From contig JAKOGI010000103.1 of NCBI GenBank assembly GCA_029747015.1, forward strand, positions 514,501 through 578,500: a stretch of DNA of 64,000 nt, in the 5' to 3' direction. Positions 22,029 to 35,640 of the stretch are shown here, piece by piece (position 1 is the first letter of the stretch; each line of letters begins with the position of its first letter). The notes beneath the pieces were generated by a model. That model searched no databases, was not told the origin of the DNA, and was given only the letters and a program-made list of their open reading frames with translations. Position numbers and translations under genes: made by a program. This DNA is from Carnegiea gigantea (taxonomy: Eukaryota; Streptophyta; Magnoliopsida; Caryophyllales; Cactaceae).

Positions 22029-24993
22029 GACTCATGAAGTTCAGTTGAGAACTTCTCTCTCTATTTTCTCTCTCGTTGGGTTTCCCACCTTCCGCGCCGT
22101 CCCAGGGTGGTATTACTCATACACTTAATTTCTTTTAAAAAAATAAGTAATTATGAGTTGTTTAAATTAGTATGGAAATTGCCAGGGAAATAATTGGATT
22201 AAAGTAATGAGGTTTAATTTCTGGATTAAATTCTTTTTTTTTTTGGGTGCAGTAGATTAATTCTGTATTAGTATTAGATAATTCCATATATATCATTAAT
22301 TAAGTTTGCCGTCTCCTGTTTTTGGTTGATTTTGTGAAAAGGTACGGTATGTCAGTTTAGTATTTGTAGGAGTTCAATTTAGAGTTTTCTTTTCTTTCAG
22401 AATCTTGAGGATTGTTAATCTTTTAATTAGTACATGTATTTAGTTAATGATTCATCTTATTTTGGTTAAGATATGAAATAATTAATAGTAGTTAAAATCA
22501 ATACTAATGTGATTGAATTGTGAAAGAAAATCATATGAATATAATAAATTGAGGTTGGAATCTCTTTTTTTGATAAAAAGACATCTAGAATCTCAAAGCT
22601 TAGGAAAAAAATTAGTGTTGATTTGAGTATCATAATATATATATCATCATGAAGATAATATATTTTTGCACATGTTAGTATATATTAATTCACATTAGAA
22701 CTTAGAAACTAAAATATCAATTGATAAAGAAAAACTAAAGCATTTGGATAAATTAAATAATCTAAAATTTTACACCTGATGAAGCTGAAATATAGACAAA
22801 GTAATTAAGGCCAAAAGGATAGATCATGATTCATCTCAAATTCCTATTTACCAAAATTCATATTTATCAAATTTAACCAATTATTTTCTTCAAGATATAT
22901 ATTATAAAAAAAATCTTTTTTTGTCTAAATTCTAAGTTTCTTTTAAGTTTCTGAACATGAAAAACTTTGCAGGTTGCATGCGTCAGCCTTTTATTTTATC
23001 TAATTGTTTTCCCTAGTAAGCACCTATGCTATCATGCAATTTAATTTCTAGTCACTTACCTTAACGTTGGATAGTAAGAAGATCATTATAAAATTAAGGA
23101 GCTTCAAGGTTGATAAATTTGAATAAACAAGTTTAATGGATGTGGTATAAATAACTATGTAATTTTCAATATCTTAGATCAATTTATTACTAACTTGAAA
23201 AATGAAAGGGATTTTTTTTTCCCCTCCAACCTAAGATCAATTGAATGAGTTTTAAAACGTAACGCTGGCAAAAATTCAGGCAATGATTAACTTGGGTTTG
23301 ATCAAATTTGGCATTCGGATAAAACAACATTTTCAGACCCTATCTAAATTGTAAATTCAAGCATCTTGACCAGAACCGAAGTCGAACCCGAATCCGAATG
23401 CTTGATGTCCGAACCCAATTGTCCAAATCACCTAATCCGTGATTTGAATTTTGAAAATTTGATCGAAATTATGTATGTGACCAAACCCAAACCAGAATTT
23501 TCAATGTTTGAACCCAATTATCCGAACTTTTGACTGAAAATTCAAAAGATTTTAGATTGAAATTATACATAAATCGGACTGAATTTGTCCGAACCCGAAT
23601 TGGTCACATAATTCGGACAAGCCGGACTTAAATTGTCACATCCAAACCTGACCCAAATCTCAATTTAGACATAACTGATTATCCGAATTTTATACCCAGA
23701 AAAAAAATGTCATGACAAAACCCCATTTTTTGGGGGGTCAGACAAATGTGAGTAATCGGGCTAGACAAATTTTTGCTAGTTTGACAAGCGGATTGAAATT
23801 AATTTAATAATTGATTATGGATAAGGATTTAATTGAGCTAAAAGCTTGCCGAGCAGACAAAGGTGGTGTTTAGAGCAAACCCAGCGGTGAGCCAATTTTT
23901 TGGCCCATCGGTGGGGCCTACCACTGCTACATTAACCCTCTCTCTAATTTTTTGCCTCACAATTATCACTCTCTCCAGTAAATGGCTCACCAAATAAAAT
24001 AATACCCATGGACCCACTCTATAACACACAATTCTATTTTTAGAATTTAAAAAAAAAGAAAAAACTAGTTCAAAAAATATTTAAAAAATCAAAAAGCAAG
24101 TCTTCACTGCTTGTGAGGCAACTCCCACCCATGAGCCTCCTCGCGAGGCTTCTGCTGCAAGCCAACCATTGGAGTTCTTCCTCCTCACTCACCCCTTTCT
24201 CTCTCCTCTAATTTGCTTCGTGAGACAACCGGTGGATATGCTCTTAGACTCGAGCCTGAATGCATGTTGTTCAACTTGGTGCTCAGCTCGTGCTCAATTT
24301 AGTGTTCTTTTTTTGTATGTGATTTTCAAATTCAACGCTATAATTAAATTTAAGTCCCAAATTTTACCTAAAATATGTAGGTTGGAATAAAAACTTGGTT
24401 GATTCTAGTGGTAATTTAATACTCTCCGCACAAGTAATTTTGTTTTTTTAAAAATATAATCATTCAACCAAGCTTTGCCGCCCCTGAGCTTGGCGACCCA
24501 ATTTGGCTCCGCTACAGCCTGCAGTTGAGGATATTTTTGTTCAAAGTATTTTGATTTTCATTATGTTTTTCTCTTTAAGTACTTTAGTTTGATTTTGGTG
24601 CGAAAAATAGATAAATTTCAATAAATGATGATATGTAAAGGGAAGAAATTAAGTATGACATTAAAAAAGCATAAACTATGTATGATGCATACAAATTATA
24701 TAGACCCGGACGCTTTTTTTAATGCTAAAATGCATACAAATATGAGTCTCCTACTCGTTCAACGTTGGCGCGTTTGGTACTGCACTCTATTATCGAGGTC
24801 ACGAGCTCAATCTGCAATTTGCTGACTTTTTTGTTTTCAACTTTTTGTTGTATTTTATTTGTTTCTTATTTCTCCAATTTGTGGGAGTTGAGCATTTTAT
24901 TTTATATACTTGAGCAATTTATTGTATGAAATTGAGTATTTTATTTTACCCACTTGAATATTTCTCAAATTATAGACTCGGGACTGTAATATA
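22029..24993. repeat. segmental duplication, copy A (upstream of the H+-ATPase gene)
   Basis: Direct, nearly collinear match to 36120-38734 from ACTCATGAAGTT to GGACTRTAATA. Shared landmarks include CGTCCCAGGGTGGTATTACT, TCATTAATTAAGTTTGC and GCACCTATGCTATCATGC. It starts about 35 bp upstream of the TATA box and extends away from the gene. Copy A carries an extra 371-bp MITE; copy B has an expanded TA microsatellite instead. No gene is visible in it. Confidence 0.93.
23873..24243. mobile_element. Tourist-like MITE, copy 3 of the GAGCA family
   Basis: It starts GAGCAAACCCAGCGG and ends CCGGTGGATATGCTC, flanked by TTA (23870-23872 and 24244-24246). The paralogous copy B has an uninterrupted GTGCTTAGACTC near 37990, a natural empty site with a single TTA. 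This fixes both the element boundaries and the 3-bp target duplication. Confidence 0.93.
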
Positions 24994-26659
24994 AGTGCGG
25001 TATAAAGCATGACCATTACATTGGTGCTAAGCATTTTCAAAGTTTTCTCTTTCCTAGGGCCATAAAGGGGGCATAAATAAGAAACACATTTTTCCCCTTT
25101 CCCTCTGAATAAGGAGAAAGACACATTTAGACGAAGCAAAATGATAAAGAATGGGTCATTAGGAAACCCTATTGCTAAAGCAACCTTTCTAAACTAAATA
25201 CTAATATAACGTCATGACCCCTTTGTTTCTAACCCATGGTGGCTCCCACTTAATGTTTATTCAACACGTAATTAATTAACATACATTATTTGTCAATTAG
25301 GAGCCAGTAATTATGGCCTCTAATTGTCTCATTCAATACTGACCCCCATTTGGGACATTTTCATATATTCTCAGTGTCCTTATTGTAATGTGGAAGCAAC
25401 ATTTGCAATACACATTGTTGTTTGACCTAAATAAAATAATGGTAATAATTGATTCAAATGGTTAATTTTATTTAATATAAAAGTTTGGAGGGCTTTTTCA
25501 TGACGTGTAAGGGCTGCCTGCCCCCTTTCTGTCCTTTTTTTTTTTTTTTTCTTTTGAGTTTCCTCTAGACAAACCCTACATTAATGTTTAGAAATAAATT
25601 TAGAGTCCCTAAATAAAAGTACTAGTCATATGAAAATTTTTAAAAGACATCTTTTAAGCGTACCTATTTCATCATTTTTTTAAAACCGAACGAGGTAGTT
25701 CCAACAAAAATCTTTATTCCATAAATTTGAAAAAATCCATTTAGAAAGAATGATGAAACTCGTAAGCATGAATTGATAATCTTGATAAAAACAGATGAGT
25801 ATAAATAAATTTTAAAGTCTATGTTTAAACTAAATCTCTTCTATGAATCAAGTACTGTCCGTTTATTCAATTCCCCCCCCCCCCAAAAAAAAGAGTTCTA
25901 AGGTTAAGGACAACTAGTTTATTTGATCGAACTAACTGTGTGAGAATTATTATACATTAAGGAGCATATGCCCATTTTCCACATACATCAACTTTAATTT
26001 ATACATTTCTCCACGCTTTTTATTTGGGGGGGGGGGGGTGTTTAAAAAAAGGGTTGGAGAGGGTAGGGAGGAAAAATGCAAGAGAAGGGTACTGATTAAA
26101 GAAGTGAGATATGAATTATTCATCTCCTTCAATTTTTGACTTGGAAAATAATGGCTGACTAACGATGTCCTTGAAGGTTTGAAAGTGCTGGTGTTTGGTT
26201 TTGGTACATTTCCCATATTGCTAAAACTAAAAGCTTTGACATTCCTATTTCTTTGGGGTTGGTTTAGATCATTGACTGTCTATTATCTTGAATCAATTCC
26301 TTGTAAGTCATAGCTTATCCTAAGATTCTTTTTCCTCCTTAAAGGGGTGTTACAAACTGTATTGGTCTTAATATTGCTTTGTTAGTCTTTCGTCCTAGTT
26401 GATATAACTGCTGGTTGATTGTTGTATATCTTGCTCATTTAGGGCATCAAATAAGCAAAAAGGGAGGGAATATTGAAGTGTAGCAAATCAAATTCTTATG
26501 TTATAGTATGTACATAATCAATTCGAAACTATTTTTTTTCTTTCGGTTAAATTCGTTAGAATAACTATTAATAGTATTAATATAAATATTGTTTCTTAAA
26601 AGATCAACAGAAAGAGAAGAGGATAATTATATGCATAATACTCCCAACTGCAGCGTTCG

Positions 26660-26660
<1 letters not shown>
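24994..26660. other. intergenic DNA, nothing recognised
   Basis: AT-rich with homopolymer runs (T run near 25537, C run at 25873-25884, G run near 26027). No domain, repeat boundary or RNA gene recognised. Confidence 0.5.

Positions 26661-26738
<78 letters not shown>
26661..26738. repeat. compound (CT)n(AC)n(AT)n microsatellite
   Basis: About 16 CT, 17 AC and 5 AT units run directly into the GGGGCCTACTC terminus of the adjacent repeat arm. Confidence 0.95.
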
Positions 26739-27266
26739 GGGGCCTACTCAGGCAGGATGAGCTGCTTTGTGAGATGAGTAAGATGAGATTATGGAGGTAT
26801 TGTCTGTCTCTCATCTGGAATAGAGTACTAAACATAATACTGATGATCACTTAAATTAAAACTATTGATCATTACTGAAGACTATTAGTAAAAGCATATA
26901 TTGTGATTTTTAATGAAAGTAAAGCTCAAACACATAAAAAATAAAGTTGTCCTAACTATAATTGAGGATATGGTTCATGATCAATGAATATGTTTATATT
27001 AATCGCCATAAATAAATCAATTGATTACCATATATAATTCAGATGATCATTAAAACTAAATCTATTGACCACTAACTAACATCATAAACAAAAATATACA
27101 TAGTGATTTTTTATAAAAATAAAACTGAAATTACAGCAAATAAAGCTCACCTAACTAGAATTGAGTGTATGGTTTATGATGAACAAACACATTCATTATG
27201 GTCCACCATAAATAGATCAATTGATCACATACCTATAAATTAAGTGGTTAGCTTATTATCAACAAA
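26739..27266. mobile_element. left arm of an inverted-repeat element flanking the CACTA element
   Basis: GGGGCCTACTCAGGCAGGAT and the next ~130 bp match the reverse complement of the sequence ending at 35946. Shared words are AGGTATTGT, TGTCTCTC and AAAACTATTGATCA. Inside the arm a ~200-bp unit is tandemly duplicated (about 26843-27040 and 27041-27240, each starting GATGATCA). The CACTA element begins at the inner edge. The family is not known to me. Confidence 0.6.
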
Positions 27267-27339
27267 CACTACAAAAACGATGCTCAGCTAAGACAGAAAA
27301 ACCGACGGGGAAGATAGGCATCGGAAAATATCATATACA

Positions 27340-27560
27340 TCGGCGGAAATTCCGACGAACTCCGACGGATGTTCGAAATTCCGACGGATTTTCCGATGGG
27401 AGAATATTCCGTCGGAAATTCGAATTTTCGACGGAAATTCCGTCGTCGTTCTGACGGAAGTCCAACGGAATGAGATTCCGTCTGATTTTCCGACGGAATT
27501 CCGTCGGACTCTGTCGGAATCCGTCGGTGATTCCGTCGGAAAATCGGCGCAGATCTCCAT
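27340..27560. repeat. left subterminal repeats of the CACTA element
   Basis: More than ten copies of TCCGACGGA or its complement TCCGTCGGA in both orientations, just inside the CACTA terminus. Such arrays bind the TnpA-type protein in En/Spm elements. Confidence 0.85.
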
Positions 27561-29370
27561 CCATCAAACTTGCCCGGTTTTAAATTGGGGGAGGGGGAAA
27601 TTCGAACGACGTTTTCGGAAGTAGAGAGAGAAAATTGAGGTTCGAAAAGAGAGAGAGGGAGGAGAAGGAAGAGAGAGAAATTGAGATTTCAAGATTTTGG
27701 TCATCGAAAAATTTAGCGGTAAGTGATATTTTTACTTAATTTATTGTTTGAAATTGGAAAAGTTAAGTTAATTGATATTTTTTACGGTCTTTGTTTTCCA
27801 CGTTTTGCCGCCGCCACGAACGCCGTTAGTGCCGCCGCTAGTGCCGTCACGGTCAATAATCTGCTTGATTTTTCGGGTGTGTGAAGGTTAGTAGAATTAT
27901 TGCGCTTTAAAATTGTGTTAATTTGAAATGTGATGTTCATTTTTCAGGTGTGTGAAAATTAGTAGAAGCATGTTTGTTTAGTTTGAATAATTTAATTTTC
28001 TCTTTGAATATGAATTAAAATTACGTTAGTTTTTTATTTAATTTATTAAATATGTTTATTATTAGAATAAGTGGAGTAAAACATGCTAAGTATGTAGATC
28101 TGAAATAATTGTTTGGTTATTTTAAAATGTTAAATATGTTAAGCATGTATATTATGTTTTATTAAAGTGAATAATTTAAGTGAAACAAGTTTGTTTATTA
28201 TAAAATGTTAAATATGTTAGGTATGAATGTTTTTTGAGGTATGATTTAATTCTTTATAATTTGTTCGATATGTGAAGAATTTTTGTTATATTTTTACAAG
28301 ATTTAGGTATGTTAAGTATATGTTGATTTAAGTTTGCTAAGTATGTTAATAGTAGTTCGTTATTTTCGGTTGGGTTTGTTAAATTAGATGAAGTGTGAAA
28401 TAAGGTGTTTAATCTGTTGTTGATGCTTATTGAAGCATATATGAATATTAAATAATATTATTATGTTTTGTACCGTATATGTTTAATTCTATTAATTGTT
28501 GTATTTTAGGTATGGTGAGAATTTATTTTGATAGGAAACAAGTATAATGTAATGTAAGAATTTATTTTGATAGGAAACAAGTATAATGTAACTCTAATTT
28601 AATATGTAATGTATGTTGATTTGAATAATTGAAATAGTTGTGAGTGCGTAACCTTGTGTAATTTATGTTTTGTTTTACTAAATGTTTTAAGACTGTTAAG
28701 TATGTTCGTTTTATGTTCGATTTGTTATGTATATTAATTCTTAGTAAGTATGTGAATAATATTCTTTTCTTCAAAAATGATTAATTGTTCATATAATTTG
28801 GTTGGTTTAATATGTACTTTATTTTTGTCGTAAAATATTAAGTGTATTTACATGAATGTTAAGTATTTATTAGAACAAATGGAGTAAAATATTATAAGAA
28901 TGTTAAGTATATATTCAGGTGATTTAAGTATATATTAATTGAAGTTTACTCATTATGTTAATTGTACTGTATCTTATTAATTTTGTTTCAATTCATTTAT
29001 TTGGATGAAGTACAAAACTAATAATTTCATTTTTGTTTGATGCTTGATTACATTTATTTTCACAAATAATATAGTGATGTGAAATTTTGGTTGAATTGTT
29101 TAAGTGTGTTAAGTATATGTAGTTTTTGTTTGATTTGTTGTGCATATTTATTATTAGGCAGTATGTAAAGAACATTCTTGTTTGAGTTATGGTTAAATTT
29201 TTGTTTGATCTGTTAAGTATTTTCATTTTATCTTTTGGCTAATAGTATTACATTTTGTTTTGTTATATTTATTTGAATAAAGTGTGAAATAATTTGTGTA
29301 ATTTATGTTTGATGCTAATTTGGGTGCGTTATGATATATTTAATAGTTCTATTACATATATTTTTATGTA

Positions 29371-29410
<40 letters not shown>

Positions 29411-29497
29411 TGAACTGGTTAAATAGATTTCTAAAAAAATTTTTATTGTAATTGGTTGTAGTTTACATAACAATTAAGGCAATCATATTAGCAACAT
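27561..29497 (+). other. CACTA 5' non-coding region
   Basis: Starts with a GA-rich stretch that could be the transposase leader, with a good donor (GCGGTAAGTG) near 27720. It then runs into T-rich sequence with many TTAAGTATGTT-like words and an (AT)n(GT)n microsatellite at 29371-29410. No coding exon recognised. Confidence 0.5.
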
Positions 29498-32400
29498 ATG
29501 GATGGGCCGTTGCATCGTCAATGAATGTATAAGAGAAGAAATCCTAATGGATATGGACTTAGAGATGAGTGGTTGATGGGAGTTAATATGTTTGATAAAT
29601 TTGCACGAAATCAAGAAGAGTATAGAGTTAATGAAGTTTATAGATGTCCATGTGCGAAGTGCAAAAATATGCAATATTTTACACCCGATGTTGTAAAGTC
29701 TCATTTGTATAGAAAGGGGTTTGTGAAGAATTATTGGTATTGGACAAGTCATGGGGAAGAAGATAATTCGGAAGCAGGGGGTGCAAGTAGTTCACATTCT
29801 ATGAATTTTGATTACGATCACAACGATCATAATCATATGGAGAACATCTTTCATGCTGCCTTCGAAGCTAATCAAATGAATATGAGTAGCGATCAGAACG
29901 CAAATCCTGAGGCATTTTATACAATACTCGAGTCTGCCCAAAAACCGTTGTATGAAGGGTGCAACATAACTGAACTTGAAACATCTATGAGATTACTTAG
30001 TATTAAATCGGGAAACAACATGTCTCAACGTTGTTTCAATGAAGTTGCTGACCTGATTAAAGACATATGCCCTTCTGAAAGTGGCATTCCAAAAAATTAT
30101 CATCAGCAACTCAGAAAAGTGAGAGATTTAGGTATGGATGTTGAGGAAATTGATTGTTGTCCGAACGGTTGCATGCTTTATTATAAACAGGATGAGGGGA
30201 TGTCCGCATGCAAATTTTGTGGACATACAAGATATTTACCAAAGAAATCCAACCAACGAGGTAATAAGGTTGTTTCATATGCAAAAATGCACTACCTGCC
30301 TTTAATCCCAAGATTGCAACGACTGTATGCGTCGAAAAGGACTGCCGTCCATATGAGATGGCATCATGAGCACCGCCAAGAATCAGGTGTTCTCCGACAT
30401 CCGTCGGATGGATTAGCTTGGAAGCATTTTGATCAAAAGTATCCGAATTTCACAGCAGAGCCTCGAAATATAAGGTTAGGTCTTTGTGCTGATGGTTTCA
30501 CACCATTTTCCATATCTGGAAGAGCATATTCTGTGTGGCCAATTGTAGTTACACCTTACAAATTGCCTCCAAATATGTGTATGACAACTCCATACATGTT
30601 TTTAAGTTGTTTTATTCCGGGCCTAATAAATCCGAAGAATAGGATTGATGTGTACTTGCAACCCTTAATTGATGAGTTGAAAATGCTGTGGGATGTTGGG
30701 GTTGATACATTTGATGTTTCATGTGGGGAAACTTTTAGATTGCATGCCGCATTGATGTGGACAATTAATGATTTCCCCGCATATGGTATGTTATCCGGTT
30801 GGAGTACTCATGGGTTGTTAGCATGTCCGGTTTGTATGAACCAAAATTGTGCATTCCAGTTACAGCATGGCCGAAAGCCCTCTTGGTTTGATTGCCATCG
30901 TCGGTTCTTACCTCGAAATCATTGCTTTAGAGCTAATAAAGTTGCCTTCCGTAAAGGAAAGACCGTACACATTGGCCCTCCCCAAAGGATTTCTGGTGAA
31001 ATATTGTCTGAAATAGTGTCGACATTGCCTAAAGTGACTGAAGATATTCATTTTCAAATTCCGGGATTTGAGGAAAATGAACATAATTGGACAAAATAAA
31101 GTATCTTTTAGGAGTTGCCGTATTGGAAGCATCAACTTTTGAGGCATAACCTTGATGTTATGCATATAGAGAAAAATTTTAGTGAAAATATTATAAATAC
31201 AGTGATGGATGTACCAGGAAAAACAAAGGACGATATCAAAGTAAGAATGGATATGTCTATTCTGTGTAGTAGGCAAGAGTTGAACTTGGTTACAAGAGGG
31301 TCAACTGATAGATTGTGTAAGCCAAAAGCCAAGTTTGCACTGTCATTACCTCAAAAAAGGACTGTCTGTCAATGGTTGCGAGAGGTTCATGTACCTGATG
31401 GTTATTGTTCTAATGTGGGAAATTGGGTGGAACCATCTAATACAAAGTTGCAAAATATGAAAAGTCATGATCATCATGTGTTCCTGGAGAATCTTCTTCC
31501 AGTTGCTTTTACTGCTCTTCCGGAAGATGTGTTGGGACCATTGGTCGAATTGAGTGAGTTTTTTTGAAACTTATGCTCCAGTGAGTTACACGTGAGCATG
31601 CTGGAAGAGATGAACAAGAACATTGCTATAATTCTTTGTAAGTTGGAGACAATTTTTCCGCCTAGATTTTGGAATGTCATGGAACATTTGCCTATTCATT
31701 TAGCTGAAGAAGCTTTGTTGGGTGGTCCTATTCAATATCGATGGATGTATCCTTTTGAGAGGTACTTTAGCCGGATGAAGCCTACGGCAAAGAATAAAGC
31801 TCGTGTGGAGGCATCTATGATTAACGCATACTTAGCATTTGAGATCAAACATTTCGCTGAGTATTATTTTCAGTCAAACTTACATCGGCCGAGTATTGGG
31901 CGTAATCAGGATCTGCAACAACCCGAACGACAAATGCAAACTCTTTCGGTGTTCAACCGTAAGGGTACTCCGTTTGGAAAACGAGGAAGAAGATATCTTA
32001 TTGAACCTGAGTATCGCGTCGCACGTTTTCACATTTTACTGAATTGTGATGAAGTGCAACCATATTTGGAGTAAGTATATCAGTTACTGAAAGTTTCATT
32101 TCAATACTTACTAATTGTTCAGTAATAATTATTTAATTTCATTCGTTAAACATTACAGTTGGTTCAGACATCAATTTCGCAGCCATAATCAAAACGCGAG
32201 TGATGTGAAAGTTGATTTGTTTATTGAGGCAAATTTCGCACAATGGTTTGAGTATAATCTAAGTAATTTTTCTTAAGTAACCTTCAACTCCTGCAAAATA
32301 TTTTTATTACTCTAAAGAGGATTACCTTGATTTTTTTTATAGGTCAATTCTTATCGGGTGTTTAATGATGAGAGACATGATTTTCTGGTAAACTTATCTC

Positions 32401-33116
32401 ATGGACCGATTATGGTAGTGGAATGTTTTTTTGGGTATAAAGTTAATGGTTATCGATTTCATACCAAGGCTAGAAATGAAGGTAAAGCAACATATAATTG
32501 TGGCGTGTGTGTCAAAGGAGTTGGCGAAGGTGATGAAGTAGCAGGGGATTATTATGGCGTACTTCACGAAATTATTCGTGTTGAATTTACGGGTGAGCCA
32601 ATAAAAAAATGTGTACTTTTTAATTGTGAGTGGTTTGACCCGGATGTTCCTCGGAGGCTACGTTATCCTAAATTTATCCTATATCCCGAGGTTAATCATA
32701 CTAGACGCTACAGAAAGTTTGACCCATTTATATTTGCTGATACTACAACCCAAGTGGTATATGTTAAGTACCCTGAGGGGATATCAAGAAAAGCGAATTG
32801 GTAGGTGGCTATACCAAACAAACCTCGCGGTGCTCCTAAAGATAAGGATAATTTAGAACTTGCCTATCAACAGTTCGGAATGACAACCATGAATGTGGAT
32901 AATGTAATAGTTACAACATTAGTTGATGAAACTGCACAAGCTGATGATGTTGATGGACATGATTGGGGTGATGATCATGATGGGAATGGTGATGACGAGG
33001 ATGAAGAAGGTGAATGGGAGGATGAACCTGAAGACACCGATGATGATTATGATGATGAAAATATGGCATTGCAAAGTGATGATGATGACGATGACGATGT
33101 ATCCCACAATGATTGA
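29498..33116 (+). pseudogene. CACTA Tnp2 transposase, multiple nonsense codons
   Basis: Order: Transpos_assoc zinc-finger domain (MYKRRNPNG, then YRCPCAKCKN and GFVKNYWYW); Tnp2 transposase core (CADGFTPF, WPIVVTPYKLPP, STHGLLACPVCM); DUF4218 (ILCKLETIFPPRFWNVMEHL, YRWMYPFERY); DUF4216 (MVVECFFGYKVNGYRF, CEWFDPD); acidic tail. One frame is continuous from 29498 to about 32070 apart from stops at 29522-29524, 31097-31099, 31109-31111 and 31565-31567. An intron follows (donor GTAAGT at 32071, acceptor CATTACAG ending at 32158), then a less certain second intron closing at 32342. Another stop lies at 32802-32804. No frameshift was noticed. The enzyme would cut and join element ends; this copy cannot make it. 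Confidence 0.88.
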
Positions 33117-33275
33117 TTTAACATTTTCGTTGTATGGATATTTATGTCTGTGTATGGAGTTTTTCTTAATTGCAAACCCAGAAAAACAATTGTACATATG
33201 TCATGTAATTTTTTCACTGACAATACTATAAATATTGTTGCGGTTGTATTTTTTTATTTTATTCTTATTTGTTAG

Positions 33276-35115
33276 ATGTGTGGACTCAATGGTGGATGTG
33301 GTCGTGGTCGAACGGGCAGGAATGATGCGGGTAGAGGAGCACCACAACCGACTTCACAGTATGATCTTGCTGATCAAAACTATGACACAAACACTTTCAT
33401 TGGAATGTTTGGAGGTTTTATTGATCCAACTCAACCATTCGGAAGTTATTACGGCAGTATGAATGAGCAACCCCATATGCAACCACCTTTTTTCAGTACT
33501 GGTATGCAGACACCAATCCAACCCAATATTCCATACATGGGTGGTACTTCAGCTACTCCATTACTTTATCAACAGTTTGGTACTATTAGTCCACATTTCA
33601 ACGGTAATCAGATGATGGGGCAACCTAGAATACCAAGCCTCTCAGTGCACAACGAAGAGGTCCAAAATGAAGGGGTAGGAAGAGAAAGACACAGTCCTGC
33701 ACCTGATAGTGAAACTGCAAGCACAATTAATAAGATATATTTACAACTCGATGGTGACACATTAGTTCATTACAAACTTTCTAACTTCTTCAGTGATCAT
33801 ATTTTTTTAATGCCTACAGTAATTACTTTTAACAAATTCTTTTTTTGTTCTTAGTTTTGTTCCATATCAGGGTGTAGTTCAGAAAATTGTGGAAAGTTTT
33901 GCAGGTAAGTACCCACGTGCTTGGACCACATGGGGAGAAGTTCCACAATCTCATAAAGACATATAGTTTAATGAATTCAAGGTTAATTTTCTGTGCAACG
34001 AATTTCAAAGTTGCCATTGGATTGTTTGAGATGTTTAATTACTAATACACTTCAACTTTGGCACAGAAACACTACTACTGGCATCCAGACAATGAAACCC
34101 AGATACGGCGTAACTTTGAGTACAGAGGGGCAGCTCGACTTAGGGACATTCTTGGATATGCCAGGAGGTACAACAAAAAGTCGAAGTGGTTACCACCTAG
34201 TGTTTGGAATGAGATGCTTAAACATTGGACTGAGGATGATAAGTTCAAGAAATTGAGCCAACAAAATAAAAAGAATCGATTGAGTGATGCTGAAGGTTTT
34301 GGTCCTTCGTTACATACATATGGCTCAATTCCGATTAGTGAAAGAAAAAAACGTCTGGTAAGAAATGTGATTATTAATAAGCGTATTTCTTATATATAAT
34401 ATATGGTATGGGTTGGGGTTCTCGTCCTTGTTTTATATTTAATACCTGGTTACTTTTTTTTCTCTTTAGGCCAAAGTATTAGGTAGGGAACCCACATGTG
34501 AGGAATTGTTTAAGGATACCCATTGCAAGGTGAAAGACAAAACTTTTGTGGATAAAAAATCTGCAAAAAAATTTGTAGGTTCAATTTGACACATTTTATT
34601 CACAGATGAATCATATGCTACAATTGTAGGTTGTAGGTTTAGTATGAAACTTATTTATTTCTGAAAATTTTCAGGAGGACCATCACAACAAATGGCAGGA
34701 GTACTCTCAAACTGCAACTCAAGGGAGCTCCCAACTGCCACCTATGACCCAAGAAGAGTTTTGGATTAAAGAAAATTTGGACAAGAAAGGCCGCGTATAC
34801 GGTTTTGGTACGGAGGGGGTGAAGTTGAAGAAATCAGCTACCATCGCAGCTGCACATCACTCATCAGCAGAGCATTTTGATCCAAGAGAGCAAGCGCAGC
34901 TCCTCAGTGAGAGCATAGCCAAGCAAACAGAGGCTATAACTCAACTAACCAAGAAACAAGGGAAGACAGAGCGCATGCTGGAAAAAGTTTTCAGATTTTT
35001 CAAAGGTCAAAGTGCAGGTTCTTCCAACCACATCAACTTGAACGCTGATGATGATGAAGAAGACTCCCAAAATGACAATGATGATGATCCCACAAATTTA
35101 TCTGACTCTGATTAG
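33276..35115 (+). pseudogene. CACTA Transposase_24 (TnpA-like) gene remnant
   Basis: The first exon is Gly/Pro/Gln-rich (MCGLNGGCGRGRTGRN). Later exons give KYPRAWTTWGEVPQ, then the conserved KHYYWHPDNETQIRRNFEYR and EGFGPSLHTYGSIPI of the Ptta/En/Spm Transposase_24 family. They continue through TQEEFWIKENL to a coiled Gln/Lys-rich and acidic C-terminus ending NLSDSD. Introns with AG acceptors lie before 34067, 34471 and 34676. A TAG at 33964-33966 replaces the conserved Trp in DIWFNEF. In En/Spm the equivalent protein binds the subterminal repeats. Confidence 0.82.
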
Positions 35116-35336
35116 CTGCTATGATTTTCGTGTAATTTACGTAATCTGCGTGTAGATCTAAAACAACGTATATGTTGTACTTAATATCTTCTATTGGTAC
35201 ATTTAAAGCTTTATATATATATTTGAAAATTATTGCAATATTGCATATGGATTTGAAATTATTGCAATCAATGAGAACTTTTGAAATTTAAAAAAAAACT
35301 TTTGAAAAAATTGCAAAATTTTTTTTTTAAAGTTTG

Positions 35337-35640
35337 GAGGAATTTCCGACGGAAATTCCGACGGAATTGCCGTCGGAAATTCCTCCAAATTTTAAAAAAA
35401 ATTTTAAAAAAATTTTACAAATTATTTTTGGGAATTTCCGACGGAAATTCCGGCCGGTTACTGCCTGGTCAGAGTCTATCCGACGGATTTTCCGACATGT
35501 ATTTTCCGTCGGAATTTCTGTCGGCCTCCGTCGGATTCCGTCAGAAAAAAATCTGCGACGAGCTGAATCCCGACAACCCGTGCCGCGTCGGTATTTCCGT
35601 CGGAAACGGATTTTTCCGTCGAAAAAATGACTTTTTTCCG
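35337..35640. repeat. right subterminal repeats of the CACTA element
   Basis: Repeated TTCCGACGGAAATTCC and TTCCGTCGGAA words in both orientations, mirroring the left subterminal region. Immediately upstream is a T-rich and A-rich palindromic stretch. Confidence 0.85.
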
